A DNA stretch of 49,428 bases from Methanobacteriota archaeon (GTDB lineage Archaea; Thermoplasmatota; Poseidoniia; Poseidoniales; Thalassarchaeaceae). The position numbers and the translations under genes were made by a program. Positions 32,779 to 41,714 of the stretch are shown one piece after another. Location of the stretch: the NCBI GenBank assembly GCA_002683155.1, contig NYST01000009.1, positions 7,963 through 57,390 of the forward strand, given 5' to 3'. The number at the start of each line of letters is the position of its first letter. The first letter of the stretch is position 1. The notes beneath the pieces were generated by a model. It did no database searches and was not told where the DNA came from. It saw only the letters and a program-made list of their open reading frames with translations.

Positions 32779-33725
32779 TGGGTTCAAGGTTTACCTCAAT
32801 TCTCTTGGGATCTATCCTCACATTGGCAATCTTCACTGCAATCCCTTCTTCTGCACAAGAGTTAGATGCTTGGGAATTGGGTATTAACTACCCTGAAGAG
32901 GACTCAACAAATCCGTTTTTGATAGCCGATGATGGCTCAGTCAAAGTTGAGTTCTTTGTAGAAAATTCCGGATTGACTGAGATAACCGTAGAGTTTGAAT
33001 TCAGCATTCCATTTGATGGAAAACACGATGCCCCCGAGGGAGAGACCATCTCTGCAGGTTCGAATGAGTCATTCGACCTCAAAATTAGCGGAATAGACGT
33101 TCTAGCCCATGATGCAGAAAAGAAGGAGAAATTCTCGATTTCCGCGAAAATAACAGCAAGGCAAGGAATTCCTGACCCCCTATCTTCTCCCCAGAACAGG
33201 GAAGGAGACCTAGAGATTCCTTCCATTTTTGATCTGTCTGTAGAAATTTCTGAGCCATTCGGGCCTATGAATGCAGGTTCCGACACCATCCTAACAGTGA
33301 CTGTGACGAACAATGGAAATGCACAAGATGGAGTCGAAGAAGTTGATGTAAAGGACGACTGTCCACTACTGACCACCGATAATGGCCTAGATGCGCTACT
33401 AAGCGGCAACATCGAATCTGGTAAAGAAAAGGATGCGAATCTGAAAATAACAGCATCTGAGAGTCATCCCAAGAGGCATTGTGACATCACGGTAACAGTG
33501 ACCTCGAAGAGGGAGATGAGTGGGGGTGGCAATGCCATGGCAGAAGATGAGGTGAGAGTTACGGTTGAGCCACCTCCAACAGGCGACTCAGGTTCTAGTA
33601 ACCCGGGAAGTGACAGCAGCAGTTCAGAGGACTCGGTGGAGTCGAATCTGGCCGCCCCGGGGGCCCTTGTGTCCATCTCTGGTTTGCTGGGTGCCCTTTT
33701 CTTCTCCAGAGGCAGGGGCGAATAG
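32778..33725 (+). CDS. Secreted surface protein with C-terminal anchor, coupled to the Mo enzyme
   Basis: The 315-residue protein has a signal peptide (about residues 1-27, with SSAQE near the cleavage). Two immunoglobulin-like, CARDB-style regions follow (VKVEFFVENSGLTEITVEFEF and LTVTVTNNGNAQDGVEEVDV). Then comes a Ser/Gly/Pro/Glu-rich spacer of about 40 residues. A final hydrophobic segment (APGALVSISGLLGALFF) with a basic end SRGRGE closes the protein. This is the layout of archaeal surface proteins with a C-terminal sorting or anchor signal; it resembles PGF-CTERM, but with PGA. Its ATG overlaps the flavin subunit stop, so it is made together with the Mo enzyme. Function unknown. Confidence 0.8.
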   Translation: MGSRFTSILLGSILTLAIFTAIPSSAQELDAWELGINYPEEDSTNPFLIADDGSVKVEFFVENSGLTEITVEFEFSIPFDGKHDAPEGETISAGSNESFDLKISGIDVLAHDAEKKEKFSISAKITARQGIPDPLSSPQNREGDLEIPSIFDLSVEISEPFGPMNAGSDTILTVTVTNNGNAQDGVEEVDVKDDCPLLTTDNGLDALLSGNIESGKEKDANLKITASESHPKRHCDITVTVTSKREMSGGGNAMAEDEVRVTVEPPPTGDSGSSNPGSDSSSSEDSVESNLAAPGALVSISGLLGALFFSRGRGE

Positions 33726-33780
33726 AAAAAAATCTAGTAAAAACGTGATACCGCCCAGTTGAACGAACTTTACTCAGGAA

Positions 33781-33789
33781 CATATAACC
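33781..33789 (+). promoter_or_regulatory. TATA-like element before the DUF4350 gene
   Basis: CATATAACC lies about 65 bases before the start at 33854, in the 128-base gap after the secreted-protein gene. It would give a leader of about 40 bases and mark the start of the separate DUF4350-MoxR-DUF58 transcript. Confidence 0.35.
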
Positions 33790-33853
33790 GTGATTTGGTA
33801 GTCCGACAGATGTTGATTGGGCCGGTGGTCCAACTTGAATAGGGGTTCGGAGG

Positions 33854-35464
33854 ATGCCAGAAGAGGTAGATGGAGAAGTTCGATTCAATAGGAACGTCAT
33901 GTATGCATTGGTAATTACATCGATTATGCTGCTTGTACTACCCATGTTCTTCGTTGTCGGAAAGTCGACAAATTACTCAGCATACGATGATAGCGGCCTA
34001 GGCCAGTTATCGGATATGAGGGAGAGTTTCGAAGGAGAGTATGTGGAGAACAGGAAAGAAGGTTACTACGTTGCTAACACGATGTCAACCCCAATGCTTG
34101 TGAATGACTGGAAAGACCCACATCGCACACTGCTGACGATTGTCGCACCAGAGAAGCCAATCGATCAAACTGAAGCAGATGAGATTTTCCGCTTCGTTAC
34201 GGAAAAGGGGGGCAAGGTAATTGTTGCTGCCGATAACACACAAGCTCACAACCTAGCCATATTATTCGGCGTCAGATACATGGATGCCCCGCTGAAGGAT
34301 GATAAGCAGCATTGGGTTTACACACAACAATCTGAGCAATTCATCGACTGGGGCAATGTTTGGAGCGCGTCCCCAGTAAACCAAGACATTGACGAGATGT
34401 CACCAGGGGCACTAATGCAGGGTTGTACGGCTTTCCAAGTTGAGAATCCTGAGTCTTTGCAAGACTGCAGACTCCCAGTGATGTACAGGGGCCCTACCGG
34501 AATGATGTTCGAGGCCACTGACAAGGATCTTGAGGACCCGAGCCACAGGAAGATAATGACTCTTGGAAGGGCTTCTCCTTCGGCCTTTATCGACAGAGTC
34601 GGGAATGGTGACCCCACAAACCCAGAGAATCCCGCTACAGGGGATCTGCGGCTAATGATGAGGTTCGACTATCCCGGAATAAAGGTCCTAGACAAGGTTG
34701 CTGATGAGGGGAGGGGAGCTTTCTCGGCAGGAGTGGGGGAATTGGAAGTTACGGGGAGCATAGTGTTCGTTGCCGATGACGAGGCTTTCTCAAACATGCT
34801 ATGGCAGTTAGGGGTTGCACAGGACCAGGGGCTGAGTCAAGACTGCTCGGCCATAGGTGACTACACTAGAAACAACTGCTGGACCCAGGAAATCCTGAAT
34901 AACAACGATTGGGGGGGTAATGAGAGGTTCTTCAGATTACTAGTTTACGATATGATGGAGTTTGACAACGTAGATCTCAATGCCCCCATAAGAAGCGATC
35001 CGGCCAATTTCCAAGTTGTTTTTGATGAAAGTAGACACGTGACGGGAGTCCTCTCAGAGCCTTTCGTCCAGACTATGGGGACCGTCGTGCTGCTAACCTC
35101 GAACCAGTTTCTGAAGTGGTTAGTGGTACTCAATGTAGCTCTCCTACTGCTAGTGGCCATGATGGTAGTGCCGGAAAAGGAAAACTGGAGGCATGTTTTC
35201 GATCTCACAAAATTCAACCAGCGTCCTGATAAACTAGACCCTGCAACGTATAGAGACAGGGTTAGAAGGGCCCTCCTCACCAAGGTTAGGATTCACCATG
35301 ATTTGACTCGGGACGAGATGGCAATGAGGCCACCGCCCGAGGTACAGGCGATGATTGGGGATCCACGTCTCGTGGAATTGGCTTATAGCCAAAGCCGGAC
35401 GTACACGCCTCAAGAGTTGCGCAAGTTGATGCAAACTATTCGCCGATGGGGAAAAAATAACTAA
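33854..35464 (+). CDS. DUF4350-domain membrane protein of the MoxR system
   Basis: The 536-residue protein has a membrane helix at residues 16-37 (VMYALVITSIMLLVLPMFFVV), a large outer domain, and a second helix near 427-447 (FLKWLVVLNVALLLLVAMMVV) before a charged tail of about 90 residues in the cytoplasm. The outer domain has the DUF4350 pattern, including RTLLTIVAPEKPIDQTEADEIFRFVTEKGGKVIVAADN (residues about 90-130). DUF4350 proteins sit in operons with MoxR ATPases and DUF58 proteins, as here. Some act in protein complex assembly at the membrane; the role here is not known. The ATG directly follows GGAGG, which is unusually close for ribosome binding. Confidence 0.86.
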   Translation: MPEEVDGEVRFNRNVMYALVITSIMLLVLPMFFVVGKSTNYSAYDDSGLGQLSDMRESFEGEYVENRKEGYYVANTMSTPMLVNDWKDPHRTLLTIVAPEKPIDQTEADEIFRFVTEKGGKVIVAADNTQAHNLAILFGVRYMDAPLKDDKQHWVYTQQSEQFIDWGNVWSASPVNQDIDEMSPGALMQGCTAFQVENPESLQDCRLPVMYRGPTGMMFEATDKDLEDPSHRKIMTLGRASPSAFIDRVGNGDPTNPENPATGDLRLMMRFDYPGIKVLDKVADEGRGAFSAGVGELEVTGSIVFVADDEAFSNMLWQLGVAQDQGLSQDCSAIGDYTRNNCWTQEILNNNDWGGNERFFRLLVYDMMEFDNVDLNAPIRSDPANFQVVFDESRHVTGVLSEPFVQTMGTVVLLTSNQFLKWLVVLNVALLLLVAMMVVPEKENWRHVFDLTKFNQRPDKLDPATYRDRVRRALLTKVRIHHDLTRDEMAMRPPPEVQAMIGDPRLVELAYSQSRTYTPQELRKLMQTIRRWGKNN

Positions 35465-35481
35465 GAAATGGAGTGAAAAAA

Positions 35482-36546
35482 ATGAGTGAAACAGAACCAG
35501 CAAGAGGGATGCAGGCACCTGATTCGGGTGCACATGACGCAGTTTTGGCCCAAAAGGCCCAAGAGGCTCGTGGATCGAGTAAGAAGGACGAAGTATTGGC
35601 GGCCACGGGGGCAATGGGACAGGCAATAAGCACAGAAGTTCAGAAAGTTATCATTGGAAAGTCACACGTAATTGACAACGTAATGGTGGACATTCTGTCA
35701 AATGGAAACCTTCTGTTCGAGGATTTCCCCGGCCTAGCAAAGACCCTGATGACGAACACCTTCGCAGATGCACTTGGATGCGATTTCAAGAGAGTCCAAT
35801 TCACGCCAGACTTGCTTCCAGCAGATATTACTGGGACCAACATTTACGACGCTAAGAAGGGGGAGTTCACCTTTAAGCCAGGGCCGATTTTCTGTAATCT
35901 TCTTCTTTCGGACGAGATCAACAGAGCCCCACCCAAGACTCAGGCCGCTCTACTTGAGGCCATGCAAGAGAAGCAAGTGACAATTGGGGTTGTCACCCAT
36001 AAGCTCCCTTCCCCTTTCCTAACTATGGCAACTCAGAACCCAGTCGAGCAAGAGGGGACATACCCCCTGCCTGAAGCCCAGCTTGACAGATTCATGATGA
36101 AGATGATGGTTGGATACCCCGATAGGGCAGACGAGAATGAGATCCTCCAGAGGAGGATCAACCGTAAGACCGATGAGGTGGAGGTCAACAGTATCACAGA
36201 CCCAAGCATAGTGGTCAAGATGCAGAATTCATGCGAAGAGGTGTATGTGGACAGATCCGTGAGGGAGTACATGGTGGATATCGTGGCTAGGACTAGAGAA
36301 GATCCTAGAGTCCTGGTTGGTTCTTCCCCAAGAGGTTCACAAGCACTACTGAAGACCAGTAGAGCGGTTGCAGCAATGCGTGGAAGGGACTTCGTGACTC
36401 CTGATGATGTGAAGTCCATTGCAGAGTTGGCAGTGGCTCACAGAATCATACTAAAGCCAGAGCATCAGATTAAGGGACTGGAAACCGGAGAGGTCATCCG
36501 AGATATTCTACATGGTAAGAATGCAGCGAATGTCCCGACCGTCTGA
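35482..36546 (+). CDS. MoxR-family AAA+ ATPase
   Basis: The 354-residue protein is a MoxR-type AAA+ chaperone ATPase. The P-loop is EDFPGLAKTLM, with Ala in place of the usual Gly before Lys, a variant common in the MoxR group. Walker B is LLSDEINRAPPKTQAALLEAM, followed by TIGVVTHKLPSPFLTMATQNPVEQEGTYPLPEAQLDRF. The C-terminal lid is GASPRGSQALLKTSRA-like (here GSSPRGSQALLKTSRAVAAM). The first 50 residues are a polar extension. The start at ATG 35482 is preferred over GTG 35473 because GGAG lies eight bases upstream. It should work on the products of the adjacent DUF58 and DUF4350 genes. Confidence 0.95.
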   Translation: MSETEPARGMQAPDSGAHDAVLAQKAQEARGSSKKDEVLAATGAMGQAISTEVQKVIIGKSHVIDNVMVDILSNGNLLFEDFPGLAKTLMTNTFADALGCDFKRVQFTPDLLPADITGTNIYDAKKGEFTFKPGPIFCNLLLSDEINRAPPKTQAALLEAMQEKQVTIGVVTHKLPSPFLTMATQNPVEQEGTYPLPEAQLDRFMMKMMVGYPDRADENEILQRRINRKTDEVEVNSITDPSIVVKMQNSCEEVYVDRSVREYMVDIVARTREDPRVLVGSSPRGSQALLKTSRAVAAMRGRDFVTPDDVKSIAELAVAHRIILKPEHQIKGLETGEVIRDILHGKNAANVPTV

Positions 36547-36565
36547 GTGATGACGAGGTGGAAAG

Positions 36566-37885
36566 ATGGCCTGGAGCCGAAAGTCAGCGATGTTCGCATC
36601 GCTTTCGGTTGCGATGTACCTGCTGGGCCTAGTTCTACGTAACCAACAACTTGTGACAGTGGCAGTGGTTCTACTTTCATTCCTGACATGGGCAGCCCTG
36701 AGAACTGCCCATGGCGATGTTGCCTCATCAGGGAGGAGGGTGGAAGAGGCAGTGATGGACGAAGGGGTTGAGCTTCAGAGCATCGTAGCGATGAGGAAGA
36801 CTTCAACATCCAGAGTTTTCGAGGATGGCGAGATTGACGTAACCCTGAGGATCCAGAACAGATCGGGGATGGCCAAGGTGCTCGAACTACGTGACAGGGT
36901 TCCAGAGGTCATGAGAATCAAGAAGGGTGCAAACTACGTCCTAATGGAAATTGGCCCAAAAAGGGAGACTGAGATCTCCTACACAATCGAGACCCCTCTG
37001 AGAGGTTTCTACACCATTGGCCCGGTCTGCATCAGGGTACAGGACGAGCTGGGTCTCTTCCACAATGAGAAAGAGGTCCAGCTCTATGACGACTTCTTGG
37101 TTTTCCCGAAGATGGAGGACATCAAGGACGCGATGATCAAGAGTAGGGTTCCTAAGATTTTCACTGGAGCGGTGAACATAAGAAACCCGGGAGAGGGCTC
37201 GAATTTCTACAACCTTAGGGAATACCTCCCTGGGGACCCGATGAGGAAAATTAACTGGAAGGCCACGGCAAGGCAAGATGGAAAGATGATGGTTAACGAG
37301 TTCGAAAGAGACGCCGTAAGCGATGTCATCATCCTAGTAGATAGCAGGTCAGTCAGCGAAACTGGTCCTGTTAGTAGGAATTCACTTGTATACAGCACAA
37401 GGGCAGCGGCTAGCCTCACGCAGCACTTCCTATCCAGGAGGGACTCGGTTGGACTTGTGGTTTACGGTGACGAAATTGTTTCGGTGGACAGGGATACTGG
37501 CAAGAAGCAGCTGTATGTCATCTTGACAAAGTTAGCAGGTGCGATGGCCAAGGGCAACACCCCACTCAAGATTGTGACGACGCGGATAATGCCTCACATT
37601 CATCGTGGAAGTCCGATCATCATACTTTCCCCCCTGGAGGACGATCCCACCATTGTGGATGCTGTTAGGGACCTCAGGGCCAGAAATTTCGAGGTCACCA
37701 TACTCTCCCCAAGTAGCCTAGAATTCGAATTCGACGCTAGGAGGATAGACAGGACTGGTTATGAGGTCCTAAAAACTGAGAGAGACATCTTGATGACCGA
37801 GCTAAGAGGATTGGGTGCCTATGTGATGGATTGGGAGCCTGACATGTTGCTTTTCACGGCATTGGCGGGGGCAAGAGGTTTCTGA
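36566..37885 (+). CDS. DUF58 protein (von Willebrand-like) of the MoxR system
   Basis: The 439-residue protein starts with one or two membrane helices (residues 7-22 and 27-45). A beta-rich region follows. The DUF58 signature is at residues 210-245, NLREYLPGDPMRKINWKATARQ. The following segment VSDVIILVDSRSVS resembles the metal-site start of a von Willebrand A domain, and VGLVVYGDEIVSV is part of the same fold. DUF58 proteins are the usual partners and likely substrates of MoxR ATPases. It starts 20 bases after the MoxR stop. Family confident; physiological role open. Confidence 0.93.
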   Translation: MAWSRKSAMFASLSVAMYLLGLVLRNQQLVTVAVVLLSFLTWAALRTAHGDVASSGRRVEEAVMDEGVELQSIVAMRKTSTSRVFEDGEIDVTLRIQNRSGMAKVLELRDRVPEVMRIKKGANYVLMEIGPKRETEISYTIETPLRGFYTIGPVCIRVQDELGLFHNEKEVQLYDDFLVFPKMEDIKDAMIKSRVPKIFTGAVNIRNPGEGSNFYNLREYLPGDPMRKINWKATARQDGKMMVNEFERDAVSDVIILVDSRSVSETGPVSRNSLVYSTRAAASLTQHFLSRRDSVGLVVYGDEIVSVDRDTGKKQLYVILTKLAGAMAKGNTPLKIVTTRIMPHIHRGSPIIILSPLEDDPTIVDAVRDLRARNFEVTILSPSSLEFEFDARRIDRTGYEVLKTERDILMTELRGLGAYVMDWEPDMLLFTALAGARGF

Positions 37886-37899
37886 GGCAGGTGTATTAG

Positions 37900-38826
37900 A
37901 TGGCAGAACAAGGAAAGGGACCAGTAGACACATCGCACTTGTATGATGGCAAGGTTGTGAGGTCTTCTGCCCCTAGCAGGAAGAAGGCTGCAGGAACTAT
38001 GAAGGCAGACTCGGGAATCCCCGATGACGCGGTGCCAGAAGTAGCGATTCCAAATTGGATAGATGCAATCTTTGGAGGTCCGGTACTAGTTAATCGGGAG
38101 TTCGTTTCACCGAATAAGATGGTCTTAACTCTGCAAATGGGGGCAATTGGTTCACTCTTGGTCCTAGGTTTCCTCACATTCATGCTCACTCCGGTTTCGG
38201 GAACAGCTTGGTTCGCTCTGACGAACATTGCTGGAATTGGTTTTCTAGGCCTGTGGGTCCATCTTCTGATGATACTCATTGGGGTTGTTTCTGGATTCTG
38301 GGGAGTGTGGCAGAGGGATCAACGAGCGATGCTGCTGTCATATGTAGCGCTTATTCTGGTGACTATCAGATTTGCAGGCAGCAAAGTTGAGTTTGGCCTG
38401 AGTTTCCTGCCGGAAAATGAGGTGATTCAGAAACTGCTTCTAATCCTATATGCTGTTTTCCTTGTTGTATACATGGAGATATCAAGCGCAGTAATCCGTT
38501 TCTCCATGCTGGATACCTCGATAAGAACTGGAGAGGTTTACGTGATGAACGTGAAAAGTATCACAGATAGGTACAACAGAGCGTTGGGCTATACGCCCGC
38601 AGTTGCAGCAGTGGTAGCCACACTCACACTCTTCATCAATTTCTTTGTCCCTCTTTTCGTTCGAATTCTTGACCCGATAGCAGCAAATAGGCTCGAGGAA
38701 AGTGTCGAGTTGACAAGCGTTTACGGAGTTGCACTGGGGACAATTCTTGTTTTCATTGTGATTGCTGCGATGTTCGCGATCAACCTGCCCCTTAGGATTC
38801 AACAGTACCTTGAGAGGCAAGCCTGA
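37900..38826 (+). CDS. Multi-spanning membrane protein, last gene of the MoxR cluster
   Basis: The 308-residue protein has a polar N-terminus of about 70 residues and then about six hydrophobic helices: residues 78-96 (TLQMGAIGSLLVLGFLTFML), 103-120, 122-137, 143-158, 174-193 (LLILYAVFLVVYMEISSA), 224-250 (AAVVATLTLFINFFVPLFVR) and 275-297 (VALGTILVFIVIAAMFAINL). No family is recognised. It is 15 bases after the DUF58 gene, so it belongs to the same transcript and may be a membrane partner of that system. Its stop directly abuts the stop of convergent aroC. Confidence 0.8.
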   Translation: MAEQGKGPVDTSHLYDGKVVRSSAPSRKKAAGTMKADSGIPDDAVPEVAIPNWIDAIFGGPVLVNREFVSPNKMVLTLQMGAIGSLLVLGFLTFMLTPVSGTAWFALTNIAGIGFLGLWVHLLMILIGVVSGFWGVWQRDQRAMLLSYVALILVTIRFAGSKVEFGLSFLPENEVIQKLLLILYAVFLVVYMEISSAVIRFSMLDTSIRTGEVYVMNVKSITDRYNRALGYTPAVAAVVATLTLFINFFVPLFVRILDPIAANRLEESVELTSVYGVALGTILVFIVIAAMFAINLPLRIQQYLERQA

Positions 38827-39927
38827 TTACAGGAATCCGCCCATCAATCCCAAATCAGTGATTACGAGCATTGCGACTGCCTCAACGACGGGAGCGGCTC
38901 TTGGCCCGATTACTGGGTCGTGCCTCCCTCCAACCTTGAGAGGCTTTGTTTCGTTACTTGGCAGGTGCAGGGTAAATTGCTCCCTAGGAAGGCTGCTGGG
39001 TGGTTTGAAGTGGACCAACACCCTAATCGGAGAACCTGTTGATCTCCCTCCAAGAGCCCCGTCTGCATCGCCAGTGTCCGCACCTTCCAATTGTGGGAAT
39101 TCAGGTCCTGGGACCCACATGTCATTGTTCTCTGAACCTCTCATCTTCGATGATTCGAAACCGTTCGAGAACTCGATTGCCCGCGCTCCAGGAATGGCCA
39201 TCAGGCCCCTAGCTAGAGATGGCTCGATGCCATCGAACCAAGGTTCTCCGACACCTATTGGCAGCCCCTGAATCAACAACTCAACCACAGATCCGATGGA
39301 GTCCTTTTCCCTACGAATTCGTCTGATCATGTCTGCCATTCTTGGAGCGGCTTCCGGATCCCTACAATTGAGTCTGGACATTTCTGACTCGGCGTCATCG
39401 ATTCGATCTGAGTTTACTAGCTCTATCAGTGGCCTTGCAGAAATTTCGCCGACTCTGCTTAGATGGGCTGTACAAGACCATCCTGCGTTTTCCAGAATTG
39501 TCCTCGCTTGACTTCCTGCTGAAACTAGCCCAAGAGTGAGTCTGGCTGATTGGGAACCGCCTCCTCGGGGGTCACTGGACCCCGCAGATCTAACTCCCTC
39601 CACCATATCTGCATGCCCGGGACGGGGATGGTCTGGCAAGAATGCGTAGTCTGATGACCTGACATCAGAATTACGAACTAGCATCAGAAGAGGCCATCCG
39701 GTGGCTTTGCCCTCGTAAACTCCAGATAGGATCTCGCACTCATCCAGTTCCAGTCGAGATGACAACCCTCTCCTACCGGGCCTCCTTCTAGACAAATCAT
39801 CGTAAAGTGATTGCAAATCGATTTCGGTTCCAGGAGGGATTCCCTCGACTAAAGCGCCAACGCACTTTCCGTGACTCTCGCCGAATAGTGTCACCTTCAA
39901 CCGATCGCCCAATCCCATCCCCATCAT
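38827..39927 (-). CDS. aroC: Chorismate synthase
   Basis: Converts 5-enolpyruvylshikimate-3-phosphate to chorismate using reduced FMN; final step of the common aromatic pathway. The 366-residue protein has LFGESHGKCVGALVEGIPPGTEI near the N-terminus, RRRPGRRGLSSRLE-like basic residues, HPRPGHADMVEGVR, GGGSQSARLTLGLVSAG, and near the C-terminus GRSTGSPIRVLVHFKPPSS and HDPVIGPRAAPVVEAVAM. All match the family. The ATG overlaps the TGA stop of the shikimate kinase gene (ATGA). It is the fourth gene of the operon. FMN use ties it loosely to the rib genes. Confidence 0.97.
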   Translation of the reverse strand: MMGMGLGDRLKVTLFGESHGKCVGALVEGIPPGTEIDLQSLYDDLSRRRPGRRGLSSRLELDECEILSGVYEGKATGWPLLMLVRNSDVRSSDYAFLPDHPRPGHADMVEGVRSAGSSDPRGGGSQSARLTLGLVSAGSQARTILENAGWSCTAHLSRVGEISARPLIELVNSDRIDDAESEMSRLNCRDPEAAPRMADMIRRIRREKDSIGSVVELLIQGLPIGVGEPWFDGIEPSLARGLMAIPGARAIEFSNGFESSKMRGSENNDMWVPGPEFPQLEGADTGDADGALGGRSTGSPIRVLVHFKPPSSLPREQFTLHLPSNETKPLKVGGRHDPVIGPRAAPVVEAVAMLVITDLGLMGGFL

Positions 39928-40781
39928 GCCACCTCTTCCACAGTAGCGATGCTACTAGCAAATCTAGTTTGGATGGTCAGAAGTCCCATTTCTTCGATTA
40001 TTGCAGATATTGATTCTGCGTCATCTTCGAAACAAACTATTGCAATTGCCGGCCCTGAACCGCTGATTCCAGAAGCTATGGAGCCAGAAGCGATACAGAG
40101 ATTGCTTATTCTAAGAGCCTGGTGGTCATCTGTAGCGGCAGAAACCGCCATTCCGTTTGATGACAGTGAATCAAGAGGGGAACCACTCATTATCGATGCC
40201 AATGCCCTCTCGAAGATCTGCCTCTGTTCTAGGAATCTTTTTGGTGAAATTTCTAACGAACGCTCCCCTCTCAGACAAACTAACACCGACAGGCTTTCAT
40301 CCATCTTGCCTTGGATGATGATTGATTCGGATGCACCCATAGTTGGGTCAACAAGTTTCCACCCGGGTTCCAAGGCCGCCCAATTGTCATCCATGCTTCC
40401 AGTTATCGCGCATTTCGACATTATCTGAGACTTTGCAGCGAGGTCCGCTATTTCTGAATTTGATAGCCCGGTCCATGAGCAGGAGTTCAGAGCCCTAAAT
40501 GCGGCACACGAAAGAGCAGAACTGGACTTGAGTCCTTGTCCAATTGGAATCGTGCTCTCTACCTGCCATCCGAATTCATCGGGGATTGGGAGCCCCTCTT
40601 TTCTCCAGAAATACTCGACTGAATCTAGAAGTCGATGCATGTCACCATTAACTTTGTTTGGCTCATCTACGATTTGGACCTTAGTTTCTAATTGAATTCC
40701 TACAGAGCAGCCCTTCCCAATGCCCACGGCATGTAGGATTGAAATGGCACCGTTGGCCTTGCCTGATCCAAGGATCTTCAC
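39924..40781 (-). CDS. aroK: Archaeal shikimate kinase (GHMP family)
   Basis: Phosphorylates shikimate at O3 with ATP. The 285-residue protein belongs to the GHMP family and is not related to bacterial AroK. It begins KILGSGKANGAISILHAVGIGKGCSVGI, with the ATP loop PIGQGLKSSSALSCAAFRAL near residues 87-106 and the third motif GISGSGPAIAIVCFE near residue 238. It overlaps the dehydroquinate synthase gene upstream and the aroC gene downstream by four bases each. The use of a GHMP shikimate kinase is an archaeal trait and supports the archaeal origin of the window. Confidence 0.95.
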   Translation of the reverse strand: MKILGSGKANGAISILHAVGIGKGCSVGIQLETKVQIVDEPNKVNGDMHRLLDSVEYFWRKEGLPIPDEFGWQVESTIPIGQGLKSSSALSCAAFRALNSCSWTGLSNSEIADLAAKSQIMSKCAITGSMDDNWAALEPGWKLVDPTMGASESIIIQGKMDESLSVLVCLRGERSLEISPKRFLEQRQIFERALASIMSGSPLDSLSSNGMAVSAATDDHQALRISNLCIASGSIASGISGSGPAIAIVCFEDDAESISAIIEEMGLLTIQTRFASSIATVEEVA

Positions 40782-41710
40782 TTCTCCTCCACCTCTGCAT
40801 TTAGAGCGAAACCCACGTGTCTTGCCACACTATCCGTGAGAACAAATATCTCATCGCCTTCTTTCGCATCTGTAACTGAAATCACACCCTCATTTCGAGA
40901 AATCATTCTCACAGTCTCTGCTTGCTGGACTACCACTTGCCCCTCTGACCCTGCAACTTCAAATCTAATCAGCAACAGTGGTCGAGTCTCTACTTTCAGA
41001 CGCCCAACTGTAGCCTTGTTTAGATTGCCAGATGAAGATAGGATTGCAACTTCATCGCCAGAAGACAATTCGCTCAGATACTTGGTTTTACCATCCGCCA
41101 TTAGTGCGTAAGAGTGAATTGCCCCCGCGTTCACCCTAAATGGCCGGGTGGGTACGTAATCTGATCTAATGGTCTCACCATGAATTAAACAAAGCTTACC
41201 GGAAATTGAGCCGATGGCCATTCCATGGCCATCATTTATCCTCCTTGTCAGGTCAACGCATACCCTCTCACCCACTCCTGCGCCCTCAATTGATAGAATC
41301 CTAGCTTCTTCTATTACTGCCTCGGCTTCCCGGTTTTCCTCCTTATCCCACTTCCCGCCAATAATAGAAACGGCATCATCAATCAGATGGCTTTTGACTA
41401 GGATTGCGTCTACCCCACCTCCAAGTGCAAATGCTGCTCCATTTAGTTCAACTTCTTCATCGATGGCTGCTGCAATTCTGGTACTGGTTCCCCTTGATGC
41501 TGCAACTAGATTCTCCAGTGGGACCATGGTCCAGTCTGAGCATCGAACCAGAATCCATGGGACCAATCCAATTAGGGACATTGCTTCGTCCTGATCCGAT
41601 GGGTCATCGATTTGCACTTCAGAGACATCTGCGGAGAATCCATCCCAGAATCGGCTAATTAATTCCCTGTTGGCAGGATCTTCATCGGTGTAATCGGACC
41701 AAATCTGCAT
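40778..41710 (-). CDS. 3-dehydroquinate synthase II (archaeal)
   Basis: Forms 3-dehydroquinate from the aminodideoxyheptulosonate made by the preceding enzyme, using NAD. The 310-residue protein shows MQIWSDYTDED at the start, FALGGGVDAILVKSH, GVGERVCVDLTRRINDGHGMAIGSISGKLCLIHGE, RPFRVNAGAIHSYALM, and VVQQAETVRMI. These are typical of archaeal type II enzyme (MJ1249-like), not the bacterial AroB. A longer in-frame start at 41755 would overlap the previous gene; ATG 41710, four bases after that gene's stop with GGTGA upstream, is preferred. Confidence 0.93.
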   Translation of the reverse strand: MQIWSDYTDEDPANRELISRFWDGFSADVSEVQIDDPSDQDEAMSLIGLVPWILVRCSDWTMVPLENLVAASRGTSTRIAAAIDEEVELNGAAFALGGGVDAILVKSHLIDDAVSIIGGKWDKEENREAEAVIEEARILSIEGAGVGERVCVDLTRRINDGHGMAIGSISGKLCLIHGETIRSDYVPTRPFRVNAGAIHSYALMADGKTKYLSELSSGDEVAILSSSGNLNKATVGRLKVETRPLLLIRFEVAGSEGQVVVQQAETVRMISRNEGVISVTDAKEGDEIFVLTDSVARHVGFALNAEVEEK

Positions 41711-41714
41711 CAAT

